Notes under the pieces: model-generated
The model's database searches: none
Told to the model about the DNA's origin: nothing
What the model saw: the letters and a program-made list of their open reading frames with translations, nothing else
In this document: positions 53,638 through 62,560 of the stretch, piece by piece
Layout of the letters: every line of letters begins with the position of its first letter
How positions within the stretch are numbered: position 1 is the stretch's first letter
Translations under genes and position numbers: made by a program
Source of the DNA: Gemmatimonadota bacterium
GTDB lineage: Bacteria > Gemmatimonadota > Gemmatimonadetes > Gemmatimonadales > Gemmatimonadaceae
Assembly (NCBI GenBank): GCA_016182795.1
Contig: JACPFW010000012.1
Span: forward strand, 62,001-126,000
Direction: 5' to 3'
DNA length: 64,000 bases

Positions 53638-54777
53638 ATGATGCCCTTTGCGGATCTCGTGGCGCTGGACGCGGAACTGAGCGACACGCCCACCTTGACT
53701 CTATACCTCGACGGCCGGACGGAGAATCCGGCGTGGCGCACCGCGTGGCGGCGGTCGCTCAAACAGGAAGAGGCGCGGCTGCGGCACGACCTGGCCGATG
53801 CCTCGCACGACGAGCGCGAGACATTCTCGCGCAACATCGAAGCCCTGGAGTCGTATCTCTCGCACCGGCGCGGCGCGCTCGACGCGCCAGGCTGGATGGG
53901 AGTCGCCGCCGACGGACGCGTGCGACTCGACGCGCAGCTGCGCGGTGCAACGCCGACCATTGGGTCGTGGCGTCGCGGCGTGGCGTTGGCGCCATTCCTG
54001 TGCGCGGCGGAGGAAGGATCGGGCGCGGCGTGGGTGGTCGTGGCCGACAGTCGCGCGGCGCGGATCTTCCACTGTGACGACGACGGCGTGCGGCGGCTCG
54101 ACACGGTGCGAACCACGACGCACACCGAGCGCCGCGAGCACGGCGATCCGTCGGCGGCCACGCGCCCGGGCACGTTTCATCAGTCGTCGCGCGGCGGCAT
54201 TGGACGCGACGCCGCCGAGCGTGAGCGGCGTGAGGCCCGGTCGCGGATGCTGCGCGAGCTGGCCGCACGCGTGCGGCTGCTCACACCGGCCTTGCCGGTC
54301 TTCGTTGGGGGGACGCCTCAACTGCTCAACGAGGCGATCGCCGCGATCCGCGATGCGGGCGTCAAAACGGTGCTCGAGACGCCGGTGCTCGGCGCGCGCG
54401 CCCGGGTGAGCGAGATCGCCCGCGCCGTGCGCGAGGGGCTGGTGCAGCTGCGGCGCGGCGTGGAGCAGGAACTGGTGGTCGAACTGCTGCGCCGGCACGG
54501 CGACGATGATCTGGCCGCCGCCGGCGCCGCGATGACGGGACGCGCGCTCGATGATCGCTCCGTGCAGACGCTGGTGCTGAGCATGTCGTTCATTGCGCTG
54601 CAGCCCGAGGCGGCCGAGGTGTTCGTTCGCTCGGCAATGGCGCAGGACGCGAAGATCGAAGTCGTGTCCGGCGACGCGGCGCGACTGCTCGAAGAGTCCG
54701 GCGGGGCTGGGTGCCTGCTGCGCTTTTCGCCGTTCCGGGCCGTCTCAGAACCCGAGGGCGTCCTCGCGCACGTCTAG
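53638..54777 (+). CDS. Bacterial eRF1-like protein (baeRF family)
   Basis: Protein of 379 residues related to the bacterial archaeo-eukaryotic release-factor-like group, which share the eRF1/Vms1 core. Visible parts are an N-terminal helical region, VVVADSRAARIFHCDDDGVRRL (start of the eRF1 domain-2-like fold), a basic/His-rich linker with TFHQSSRGGIGRDAAERERREARSRML, and the C-terminal L7Ae-like VQTLVLS...FVRSAMAQDAKIEVVSGDAARLLEESGGAGCLLRF. GAGGAG 7-12 bases before ATG 53638 supports this start. Family members are thought to act on stalled ribosomes or tRNA. It overlaps the convergent fluoride channel gene by 4 bp. Confidence 0.75.
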   Translation: MMPFADLVALDAELSDTPTLTLYLDGRTENPAWRTAWRRSLKQEEARLRHDLADASHDERETFSRNIEALESYLSHRRGALDAPGWMGVAADGRVRLDAQLRGATPTIGSWRRGVALAPFLCAAEEGSGAAWVVVADSRAARIFHCDDDGVRRLDTVRTTTHTERREHGDPSAATRPGTFHQSSRGGIGRDAAERERREARSRMLRELAARVRLLTPALPVFVGGTPQLLNEAIAAIRDAGVKTVLETPVLGARARVSEIARAVREGLVQLRRGVEQELVVELLRRHGDDDLAAAGAAMTGRALDDRSVQTLVLSMSFIALQPEAAEVFVRSAMAQDAKIEVVSGDAARLLEESGGAGCLLRFSPFRAVSEPEGVLAHV

Positions 54778-55166
54778 GCGGCGCGCAGGAGCACCAGGTG
54801 GCGTGCGCCGGCGATGCCGGCGTACGCCCCAACGATGCTGACAATAACGCTCAGCGCGATGTACGCGGCGGCGCGTCCGAACAGGCCTTCTTCCATCAAC
54901 GCCACGGTCTCGAGACTGAACGTCGAGAACGTGGTGTAGCCGCCGCACAGTCCGGTGGTCAGCAGCGCGCGCACGTCCGCCGGCACGCCCGCCGACTCGT
55001 AGGTCCACGTCGCGAGAAAGCCAAGCAGCAGCGAGCCCGAAATGTTGATGAGCAGCGTCGCCCACGGGAACGACGTGGCCGCCCGCTGTTCGAGCCAGGC
55101 GGAAAGCAGGAAGCGGGCAACGCCGCCAACGGCGCTGCCGAGGGCGACGGCGAGTACGAGGCGCAT
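54774..55166 (-). CDS. crcB: Fluoride channel FluC/CrcB
   Basis: Channel protein of 130 residues with four membrane helices, exporting toxic fluoride as a dual-topology dimer. Conserved motifs are GSAVGGVARFLLS at the N-terminus, WATLLINISGSLLLG with the key Asn, and GLCGGYTTFSTFSLE with the Phe residues lining the pore. It is convergent with the baeRF gene. No fluoride riboswitch could be recognised upstream. Confidence 0.93.
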   Translation of the reverse strand: MRLVLAVALGSAVGGVARFLLSAWLEQRAATSFPWATLLINISGSLLLGFLATWTYESAGVPADVRALLTTGLCGGYTTFSTFSLETVALMEEGLFGRAAAYIALSVIVSIVGAYAGIAGARHLVLLRAA

Positions 55167-55177
55167 AACCTACAGTA

Positions 55178-55212
55178 TGGCAGACGGTAGATGGTAGACG
55201 GTAGATGGTACT
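55178..55212. repeat. ACGGTAGATGGTAG-type short repeat
   Basis: Two and a half units of AGACGGTAGATGGT between divergent genes. The 15-mer at 55179-55193 occurs in inverse orientation at 16303-16317 in the tRNA cluster. Confidence 0.75.
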
Positions 55213-55246
55213 TGCTGATCGAGTGCGGGTGGGGAAGGTTCGAGGC

Positions 55247-55714
55247 ATGGAACTGACATCCGCGTCCTTAGTGCACGGCGGCGAGATCCCCGTGCGGCAC
55301 ACTTGCGACGGGGCCGACACGTCGCCACCGCTCGCCTGGTTGGGCGTCCCCGCGGGGACGCAGAGCCTGGCGCTGATTGTCGATGATCCGGACGCGCCCG
55401 ATCCCGCGGCGCCCAAGCGGGTCTGGGTGCATTGGGTGCTCTACAACATCGCGCCGACGGTGCGTGCGTTGGCGGAAGGCGCGGCGCACTCTCCGGTGCC
55501 GGCCGGCGCGCGCGAGGGTCTAAACGACAGTGGCGAACTGGGTTACGAGGGGCCATGCCCACCCATTGGCCGGCATCGGTACTTCCACACGCTCTACGCC
55601 CTCGACGTCGAGGTGCCCGATCTGGGACCGCGTGCGACACGGAAGGACCTCGACGAGGCGATGAAGGGGCACATCCTTGATCGAGCTACGCTGATGGGGA
55701 CATACCAGCGCTAG
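55247..55714 (+). CDS. YbhB/YbcL-family Raf-kinase-inhibitor-like (PEBP) protein
   Basis: Phosphatidylethanolamine-binding-fold protein of 155 residues. CDGADTSPPLAW, IVDDPDAPD, WVHWVLYNI and the C-terminal GPCPPIGRHRYFHTLYALD are the family's ligand-pocket motifs. No signal peptide, so it is probably cytoplasmic. The start at 55247 follows GGGGAAGG. Bacterial members have no firmly known role. Confidence 0.92.
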   Translation: MELTSASLVHGGEIPVRHTCDGADTSPPLAWLGVPAGTQSLALIVDDPDAPDPAAPKRVWVHWVLYNIAPTVRALAEGAAHSPVPAGAREGLNDSGELGYEGPCPPIGRHRYFHTLYALDVEVPDLGPRATRKDLDEAMKGHILDRATLMGTYQR

Positions 55715-55783
55715 GTGCAGGGTGCAGGGTGCTGGGTGCAGGGTGTGGTGCAGGGTGCGGAGGCAGGGTGTGGCGCAGGGTGG
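55715..55783 (+). repeat. GGTGCAGGG-type intergenic repeat, second locus
   Basis: Seven or so imperfect units of GGTGCAGGG/GGCAGGGTGTGG directly after the PEBP gene stop. Same family as 51704-51766. Confidence 0.75.
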
Positions 55784-55844
55784 ATTTGGTGAATCGGGAT
55801 GCTCCTTGCTCCCGTAGTGATTACATCCTCCACAGGACCTGACT

Positions 55845-56189
55845 GTGCGCGATCTGGTGAAGGCGTTCCTGCTTGGGCTGGTGGCGCTGGTGGTGCTCAT
55901 TCCGCTGGGCTTTGTCGTCCTCACGCTGGGGATGCCGGTGATGGCGGCGCTGTTCGCGCTCACCATTCCCGTGGTGGTGGTGCTGGCGCTCATCGGGATA
56001 CCGGTCTTTCTGGTCGTCGTACTCGCCGCCGTCCTGCTGGCGGTGGTCTTCGCCGTGCTCGGCGCGGTGCTTGCCGTCGGCTTTGCGGTGGTGAAGCTCC
56101 TGCTCATCGTCGTCCTCCCCGTGGCCCTGCTGGGGTGGGTGGTGAGTGCGGCATTCAGTGCCCGCCAGAAGCGCTCCGCGACGATGTGA
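55845..56189 (+). CDS. Small hydrophobic membrane protein
   Basis: Protein of 114 residues, almost wholly hydrophobic, with three or four helices rich in Val, Leu and Ala and a short basic C-terminus (SARQKRSATM). GTG start. No family recognised. Its coding nature rests on the long uniform hydrophobic pattern and good GC3 bias. It lies alone between the PEBP gene and the RND efflux operon. Confidence 0.55.
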   Translation: MRDLVKAFLLGLVALVVLIPLGFVVLTLGMPVMAALFALTIPVVVVLALIGIPVFLVVVLAAVLLAVVFAVLGAVLAVGFAVVKLLLIVVLPVALLGWVVSAAFSARQKRSATM

Positions 56190-56313
56190 CGTCCGCCGCT
56201 GAGACGGCACGAACGCTTTGGCGGGCGCTCGCGTATCATTAGTCTCAAGCGTTCCTCATTTCTCACGCGGCTGGCGGACGCCTCCCACGCGTCCGAGCCC
56301 TCCATTCGCTGCG

Positions 56314-57795
56314 ATGTCTGTATTGCGTCTCCCCACCGCATTTTTTTGCGTGCTGTTGGCGCTGTCGGCCTGCACGCCCCCACGCCGCGTGGGCGGACAC
56401 ACCGCCACGGCGCCGATCCCGCGTGAGGCCTGGCCGACGGTACGACGCGCCGGCGCGCCCTTCGATTCGTCGGCCGCGCGGCTCGCGCGGCGAGGCGCGC
56501 AGCTCCCCGCTGCACCGGCCGCTCGGCTCGACGCGCTGACACTCGTCGACGTGATCGACGTCGCCCTCGGGAACAACCCGCAGACGCGCATCTCGTGGGC
56601 GCAGTCGCGGGCCGCAGCGTCGGCGTACGCAAGCGCGCGCGGACGCTGGCTGCCCAGCCTGCAGGCCGACGCTGCCGGTGGCCCGTCGCGGGCGATTTCG
56701 TCCAACCCGGCTCGCGTCCCCGCCGACCGCTCGACGGTCACCACGACGATATCGCTGCAATACCTGCTGTTCGATTTTGGCGCGCGCGGCGGCGTGATGT
56801 CGGCCGCACGCGAGGCGTTGTATGCCGCCGACCTGACGCACAACAACACGGTGCAGGCAGTCGTGCTGCAGTCGGAGGGCGCCTACTTCGGATATCAGGC
56901 GGCCCGCGGACTGTTTGAGGCGTCCAAGCAGACGGTCGCCACCGCGACGGCCAACCTGGCCGCCGCCGAACGGCGGCACGATGTGGGGCTCGCAACGATC
57001 GCCGACGTGCTGCAGGCGCGCACGGCGCTGGCGCAGTCGCGCCTGGCGTCGCAGACGGCCGAGGGCAACCAGCAGGCCGCGCGCGCGCAGCTGGCGCTGG
57101 CGCTGGGCATGCCGGCCAACGCTCCGTTCGACGTGCTCCCCGACACGGGCGCCATCCCCGTGTCGGTACTGGCCGAGAATGTCGATTCGCTGATTGAGCG
57201 CGCGGTGCGTGAGCGCCCCGACGTGATGGCGGCACGCGCCACGGCGCGGCAAAGCGCCCAGCAGGTGCGCGTGGCGCGATCGGCGATGCTGCCGAGCATC
57301 ACCACGGGGGCCACTCGCGGGCAGGCGTTCTCCAATGCCAATGCGCTGGATGGCACGACGTTCGCGCTGACGTTTGGCATGAGCGTGCCGCTCTTCTACG
57401 GATTGTCGCGCGCCTCCGACGTGGCCGCCGCTCGGGAGAACGCGGCGGTGGCCGCGGCCCGCGCGGAGCAGGCGCAGTTGAACGCCGCGGCGCAGGTCTG
57501 GACGTCGTACTGGGCCCTGCAGACGGCGACGCAGCGCGTCGCGACGGCCCGCGACCTGCTGGCCAGCGCCACGCGCTCCGAGGAAGTGGCGCGCGGCCGC
57601 TACGGCGAGGGCGTCGGGAGCATACTCGATCTGCTCACGGCACAGAGCGCGCTCGCCGATGCGCGCGCGCAAGCCATCCAAAGCCGTTGGACGTGGTACG
57701 CGGCGCTCGCCCAACTCTCGCGCGACGCCGGTGTGCTCGGTCCGCACGGTGAATCGCATCTGAACCTTACGCCCGGCACGCCGGGGAAGCCCTGA
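56314..57795 (+). CDS. TolC-family outer-membrane efflux lipoprotein
   Basis: Outer-membrane factor of 493 residues. Signal peptide and lipobox LSAC followed by TPP; two tandem OEP repeats with long coiled-coil helices (for example ALYAADLTHNNTVQAVVLQSEGAYFGYQ and YGEGVGSILDLLTAQSALADARAQ). It forms the exit duct of the tripartite pump encoded with the next two genes, whose starts overlap successive stops. ATG 56314 is the Met directly before the signal. Confidence 0.9.
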   Translation: MSVLRLPTAFFCVLLALSACTPPRRVGGHTATAPIPREAWPTVRRAGAPFDSSAARLARRGAQLPAAPAARLDALTLVDVIDVALGNNPQTRISWAQSRAAASAYASARGRWLPSLQADAAGGPSRAISSNPARVPADRSTVTTTISLQYLLFDFGARGGVMSAAREALYAADLTHNNTVQAVVLQSEGAYFGYQAARGLFEASKQTVATATANLAAAERRHDVGLATIADVLQARTALAQSRLASQTAEGNQQAARAQLALALGMPANAPFDVLPDTGAIPVSVLAENVDSLIERAVRERPDVMAARATARQSAQQVRVARSAMLPSITTGATRGQAFSNANALDGTTFALTFGMSVPLFYGLSRASDVAAARENAAVAAARAEQAQLNAAAQVWTSYWALQTATQRVATARDLLASATRSEEVARGRYGEGVGSILDLLTAQSALADARAQAIQSRWTWYAALAQLSRDAGVLGPHGESHLNLTPGTPGKP

Positions 57796-58880
57796 TGAGA
57801 ACCTCTCTCACCTTCCTGATCTTTGTTCCGTTCGCCGCGCTGGCGTGCGGCAAGCCCGCCGCTCCCCCCAAAACACCGGTGCCGGTGACGGTCACTCCCG
57901 TGGTGCGCGGCGACGCGCCGTACGTGGTGCGCGCCAACGGGCTGGTGGAGCCGGTGCAGACCGTGGCCGTGCAGAGCCAGGTAGGCGGCGTGCTGAAGGA
58001 AGTACGGTTCCGGGAAGGCGACGAGGTGCAGGAAGGGCAGGTGCTGTTTGAGATCGATCCCGTGCCGTACCGCGCCGCGGCGCAGCAGGCGCGCGCCGTG
58101 CTGGCGCGGGACAAGGCGCAGTTTGACGCCGCCACGCGCGACGCCGAACGGTACGAGGCCCTGGCGCAGCGCGATTTCGTGACGCGCTCACAGGCCGACC
58201 AGGCCGCCGCCAATGCCGCGGCACTCAAGGCCGTGGTCGATGCCGACAAGGCGAACGTGGAGAACGCGCAGTTCAATCTCGACAACGCGACCATTCGCGC
58301 CCCCGTGCACGGCAAGACGGGAAGCGTGCTCGTGCGCCAGGGGAACCTCGTGCGTCCCAACGCCACCACGCCGCTGGTGGTCATCAATCAGATCCACCCC
58401 ATCCTCGTGCGCTTCGCCGTGCCGCAGCGCGAACTGGCGCTCGTGCAGAAGCACTCGCGCGACAAGGCGCTCAAGGCCACGGCCTTTCCCGGGCAGGGGA
58501 GCGGCTCGGCGGTGCTGGGCGCGCTGAGCTTTGTCGACAACGGCGTCGACACGACGACGGGCACCGTGATGCTCAAGGCGCGGTTCGCCAACGATGAAAA
58601 CCTGCTGTGGCCCGGGCAGTACGTGGCCATCGAACTCGAGGTCTTCCGCGAGTCCAATGCGGTGCTGGTGCCGACGCCGGCGGTGCAGACGGGGCAGGAA
58701 GGGCTGTTCGTCTTCATCGTGGACAAGTCCGGCGCGGCGCAGGTGCAGGCGGTCACTGCCGGGCGCGCGGTGGGTGATCAAACCGTGATTGAGACCGGGT
58801 TGAAAGGGGGCGAGCAGGTGGTGGTCGACGGTCAATCGCGACTGAGCATCGGCGCGAAAGTCGAGATCAAGAAGAAATGA
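57795..58880 (+). CDS. RND periplasmic adaptor (membrane fusion) lipoprotein
   Basis: Adaptor of 361 residues. Signal and lipobox AALAC; biotinyl-lipoyl-like segment VQSQVGGVLKEVRFREGDEVQEGQVLFEIDP; helical hairpin at about 95-160; return half-lipoyl NATIRAPVHGKTGSVLVRQGNLVRP; and C-terminal beta-barrel (FANDENLLWPGQYVAIEL). It bridges the pump and the TolC-like duct. It overlaps the TolC-like gene by 1 bp and the pump gene by 4 bp. Confidence 0.93.
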   Translation: MRTSLTFLIFVPFAALACGKPAAPPKTPVPVTVTPVVRGDAPYVVRANGLVEPVQTVAVQSQVGGVLKEVRFREGDEVQEGQVLFEIDPVPYRAAAQQARAVLARDKAQFDAATRDAERYEALAQRDFVTRSQADQAAANAAALKAVVDADKANVENAQFNLDNATIRAPVHGKTGSVLVRQGNLVRPNATTPLVVINQIHPILVRFAVPQRELALVQKHSRDKALKATAFPGQGSGSAVLGALSFVDNGVDTTTGTVMLKARFANDENLLWPGQYVAIELEVFRESNAVLVPTPAVQTGQEGLFVFIVDKSGAAQVQAVTAGRAVGDQTVIETGLKGGEQVVVDGQSRLSIGAKVEIKKK

Positions 58881-61800
58881 ACTTCACCGCCCTGTTCATC
58901 CGCCGGCCCATCACCACCACGCTGCTGAGCGTGGCGGTGCTGGTGTTCGGCGGGCTGGCGTATCAGATGCTGAGCGTCAGCGACCTGCCGGCGGTGGACT
59001 ATCCGACGATCACGGTCACGGCATCGCTGCCCGGTGCGAGTCCGGAGACGATGGCGTCGGCGGTGGCGACGCCGCTGGAGAAGCAGTTCACGACGATCGC
59101 CGGCCTCGACAACATGACGTCGACGAGCGCGCTCGGCGGCACGTCGATCACGCTCCAGTTCACGCTGAGCCGCAACATCGACGCCGCGGCGCAGGACGTG
59201 CAGTCGGCCATCTCCAAGACGCTGCGCGAGCTGCCGCCGGGCATCATTCCGCCGTCGCTCAACAAGAGCAACCCGGCCGATCAGCCCATTCTGTACCTGA
59301 GCTTCCGGTCCAAGACGCTGCCGCTGTCGGCGCTCGACGAGCTGGTGCAGCAGGTGGTGGCCCAGCGTCTGAGCACGGTGAGCGGCGTGGCGCAGGTGAG
59401 CGTGCTCGGCACGCAGAAGTACGCCGCGCGCGTGCAGGTGGACCCGCGGGCGCTGGCGAGCCGCGGCATCGGCATCGACGAAGTGGCGGCCGCGGTGTCG
59501 CAGCAGAATGTGAATCTCCCCACCGGCGTGCTGTGGGGGCCGCAGAAGGCGTACACGGTGAGCGCCAACGGCCAGCTCGCCAACGCGGCGCAGTTCCAGG
59601 AAGTCATCGTCGCGTACCGCAACGGCGCGCCCGTGCGCCTGAAGGACGTGGGGCAGGTGGTGGACGGCGTGCAGAACCTGCGCATCGCCGGCTGGTTCAA
59701 GGACACGCGCGCCATCTCGCTGTCGGTGCAGAAGCAGCCGGGCACGAATACGGTGGAAGTCGCCGACGCGGTCAAGGCGATTCTGCCGACGCTGCGCGCC
59801 CAGCTCCCGGCGTCGGTGGAGTTCGAAATCTTCGTCGATCGCGCGGCGAGCATTCGTGAATCGGTTCATGACGTGAAGGTCACGCTCGGGCTCACGATCC
59901 TGCTCGTCGTCATCGTGATCTTCTTCTTCCTCCGCAACGTCTCGGCGACGATGATTCCGAGCGTCGCGGTGCCGATGGCGCTGGTGGGAACGTTCGCGGT
60001 GATGTACGCGCTGGACTTCTCGCTCGACAACCTGTCGCTGATGGCGTTGACGCTCGCGGTGGCGTTTGTGGTGGACGACGCCATTGTGATGCTCGAGAAC
60101 ATCGTGCGCCACATGGAGATGGGGAAGAAACCGCTCGAAGCCGCGCTCGACGGCGCGGCCGAGATTGGCATCACCATTCTGTCGATGACCATCTCGCTGG
60201 TGGCGGTCTTCATTCCCCTGCTGTTCATGGGCGGCATCGTCGGCCGGCTGTTCCGCGAGTTTGCCGTCACGATTACCGCGGCAATCCTCGTCTCTGGCGT
60301 GGCGTCGCTTACGCTCACGCCGATGCTCGCGTCGCGCTTTCTCAACGAGGCGCGCATCCACGGCAATCACAACTGGCTGCTCGACCGGTTCGAGGCCGTC
60401 TATCAGTGGGCGTACCGCACGTACGCGCGCACGCTGACGTGGGTGATGGCCCGCCGGCTGGTGGCGCTGGTGGCGAGCGCGCTGGCGCTCGTGCTGACGG
60501 GCGTGGCGTACCAGATGGTGCCCAAGGGGTTCTTCCCGTCGGAGGACCAGAACCGCCTGTCGGCGAGCACCGAGGCGGCGCAGGGGACGAGCTTCGACCA
60601 GATGGTGCGCTACCAAAAGGCGGTGGTGGCCATTGCGCTGCAGGACCCCAATGTCGACGCGCTGATTTCCAATGTCGGCTCCGGTCAGGGCGGCACGTCG
60701 GGCACCGCCAACCAGGGGCGCTTCACGATGCGCCTCAAGCCACGCGAGCAGCGCGAAAAATCGGCCGACGAAATCCTTCCGGAGCTCACCAAGAAGCTGC
60801 GCACCGTGCCGGGCATCAACGTGTACGTTCGCAACGATCCCGTGATCCAGATTGGCGGGCGCACGTCCAAGGGACTGTATCAGTACACGCTCACCGGCGC
60901 CGACCTGCCGACGCTGTATGCGGCGGCGCAGAGCGCCGAGAAATCGCTCAAGGAGCTGCCGCAGATCACCGACGTCACCACCGACCTGCAGATCGCCAAT
61001 CCGCAGGCGTCGGTGGAACTCGACCGCGACCGCGCGGCGTTGTACGGTGTGACGCCCGAGCAGATCGAGCAGGCGCTGTACAACGCGTACGGCTCGCGAC
61101 AGGTCAGCAGCATCTACACGGCCAATAACCAGTACTGGGTGATCCTCGAACTGCTGCCGGAGTTCCAGAGCGATCTCAGCGCGCTCGACCTGCTCTACGT
61201 CCGCGCCAAGACGGGCAAGCTGGTGCCGCTGAGTTCGGTGACGCGTGTCGAGCGCACGCTGGGGCCGATGCTCGTGAACCACACGGCGCAGCAGCCGAGC
61301 GTGACGCTGGCGTTCAACCTGCGGCCCGGATACGCGTTGGGCGATGCGGTAACCGGCATCGAAAACGCTGCGAAGGGCACGCTTCCCGACGGGGTGGCGA
61401 CAGGCTTCTACGGCGCGGCGCAGGTCTTCCAGCAGACGCAGAAAGGTCTGCTCGCGCTGTTTGTGATCGCGATCTTCGTCATCTACATCGTGCTCGGCGT
61501 GCTCTATGAGAGCTTCATCCACCCGCTGACGATCCTCAGCGGCATCCCGTTTGCGGCGTTCGGCGCGCTCATCACGCTGCTCCTCACCAAGACGGAGCTC
61601 ACGGTCTATGCGTGGGTGGGCATCATCATGCTTGTCGGACTCGTGAAGAAGAACGCGATCATGATGATCGACTTCGCGCAGGAGACAGAGAAGAAGAAAC
61701 AAACGCCGGCCTTCGACGCCATCTACGAGGCCTGCCTGGTGCGCTTCCGTCCAATCATGATGACGACGATGGCGGCGCTGGTCGGCACGCTGCCGATCGC

Positions 61801-61951
61801 GCTCGGCGCCGGTGCCGGCGCCGAGTCGCGCCGGCCGCTGGGCATCGCGGTGGTGGGCGGGTTGGCGTTTTCACAGCTCATCACGCTCTACGTGACGCCT
61901 GTGGTGTATACGTACTTTGATGACTTCATGAAGTGGAGAAGGGCGCGATAG
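58877..61951 (+). CDS. RND multidrug efflux pump (AcrB/MdtB type)
   Basis: Inner-membrane proton-driven exporter of 1024 residues, the usual length. Twelve helices in two pseudo-repeats and large porter loops. The proton-relay aspartates are in AFVVDDAIVMLEN (helix 4), and the repeat-2 equivalent region is GIIMLVGLVKKNAIMMIDFA. The N-terminus FIRRPITTTLLSVAVLVFGGL and LPAVDYPTITV are closer to MdtB/MdtC-like pumps than to AcrB. Substrates probably include drugs or metabolites. It is the last gene of the three-gene efflux operon. A short GGCAGGGTGTGG repeat follows its stop. Confidence 0.94.
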   Translation: MNFTALFIRRPITTTLLSVAVLVFGGLAYQMLSVSDLPAVDYPTITVTASLPGASPETMASAVATPLEKQFTTIAGLDNMTSTSALGGTSITLQFTLSRNIDAAAQDVQSAISKTLRELPPGIIPPSLNKSNPADQPILYLSFRSKTLPLSALDELVQQVVAQRLSTVSGVAQVSVLGTQKYAARVQVDPRALASRGIGIDEVAAAVSQQNVNLPTGVLWGPQKAYTVSANGQLANAAQFQEVIVAYRNGAPVRLKDVGQVVDGVQNLRIAGWFKDTRAISLSVQKQPGTNTVEVADAVKAILPTLRAQLPASVEFEIFVDRAASIRESVHDVKVTLGLTILLVVIVIFFFLRNVSATMIPSVAVPMALVGTFAVMYALDFSLDNLSLMALTLAVAFVVDDAIVMLENIVRHMEMGKKPLEAALDGAAEIGITILSMTISLVAVFIPLLFMGGIVGRLFREFAVTITAAILVSGVASLTLTPMLASRFLNEARIHGNHNWLLDRFEAVYQWAYRTYARTLTWVMARRLVALVASALALVLTGVAYQMVPKGFFPSEDQNRLSASTEAAQGTSFDQMVRYQKAVVAIALQDPNVDALISNVGSGQGGTSGTANQGRFTMRLKPREQREKSADEILPELTKKLRTVPGINVYVRNDPVIQIGGRTSKGLYQYTLTGADLPTLYAAAQSAEKSLKELPQITDVTTDLQIANPQASVELDRDRAALYGVTPEQIEQALYNAYGSRQVSSIYTANNQYWVILELLPEFQSDLSALDLLYVRAKTGKLVPLSSVTRVERTLGPMLVNHTAQQPSVTLAFNLRPGYALGDAVTGIENAAKGTLPDGVATGFYGAAQVFQQTQKGLLALFVIAIFVIYIVLGVLYESFIHPLTILSGIPFAAFGALITLLLTKTELTVYAWVGIIMLVGLVKKNAIMMIDFAQETEKKKQTPAFDAIYEACLVRFRPIMMTTMAALVGTLPIALGAGAGAESRRPLGIAVVGGLAFSQLITLYVTPVVYTYFDDFMKWRRAR

Positions 61952-62014
61952 GGGAAGGGGAAGAGGCAGGGTGTGGTGATGGGGAAGGGTGGATATCCTT
62001 ACTACGGGAACGGG

Positions 62015-62560
62015 ATGATGATTCATTACGCGGCGAAGGAATTGGCGGCGGCGGCGCGGGTGGTGCGGGCGAATACCATCCAGGTGGCGGACGAGCTTCC
62101 GGAGGAGCGGTACGATTTCGTGCCGGCGCCGGGGAGCCGATCGGTGCGCGCGATGATTGCGCACATCACGCAGATTCCGGCGCTGCAGTACGACGTGCAT
62201 CGCGACCGGAAGGCCGACACCCTGCTGGGGTACGACTGGGGCGCGTTCATGAAGCGTCTCACCGAGTTTGAGAACACGCCGCGCACCAAGGCCGAACTGA
62301 TCACGCTGCTGCGCGAGACGGGGGAGGCCTATGCGTCGTGGGTGGAGACGCTGACGCCGGCGTTCCTGAACGAGACGTTCACCGATTCCATGGGCCAGAA
62401 CCCGAAGACGCGGTTCGAGAGCCTGCTGTCGGTGAAGGAGCACGAGATGCACCACCGCGCGCAGTTGATGCTGATCCTGCGGATGGTGGGCGGTGTGCCG
62501 CACCTCACGCGCGAGCGTCAGGCGCGCGCGGCCGCGCGCGCGGCGGCGGAGAAGAGCTAG
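62015..62560 (+). CDS. DinB-family protein
   Basis: Four-helix-bundle protein of 181 residues of the DinB/YfiT-like superfamily. The metal-binding histidines are in MIAHITQI and KEHEMHHRAQLMLILRMVG. Members include thiol-dependent S-transferases and stress-induced proteins. ATG 62015 is preferred over a start 42 bp upstream that lies in repeat sequence. It overlaps the convergent GH18-like gene by 4 bp. Confidence 0.85.
   Translation: MMIHYAAKELAAAARVVRANTIQVADELPEERYDFVPAPGSRSVRAMIAHITQIPALQYDVHRDRKADTLLGYDWGAFMKRLTEFENTPRTKAELITLLRETGEAYASWVETLTPAFLNETFTDSMGQNPKTRFESLLSVKEHEMHHRAQLMLILRMVGGVPHLTRERQARAAARAAAEKS

Noticed and set aside
55167..55246. Fluoride riboswitch upstream of crcB
   Set aside because: The short spacer contains only GGTAGATGG-type repeats; the conserved GGNGAUGG and pseudoknot sequences are not seen.
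58832..61702. Very long open frame on the minus strand opposite the RND pump
   Set aside because: It is the Arg/His-rich antisense of an unmistakable AcrB-type gene; GC-rich codon bias creates such frames.
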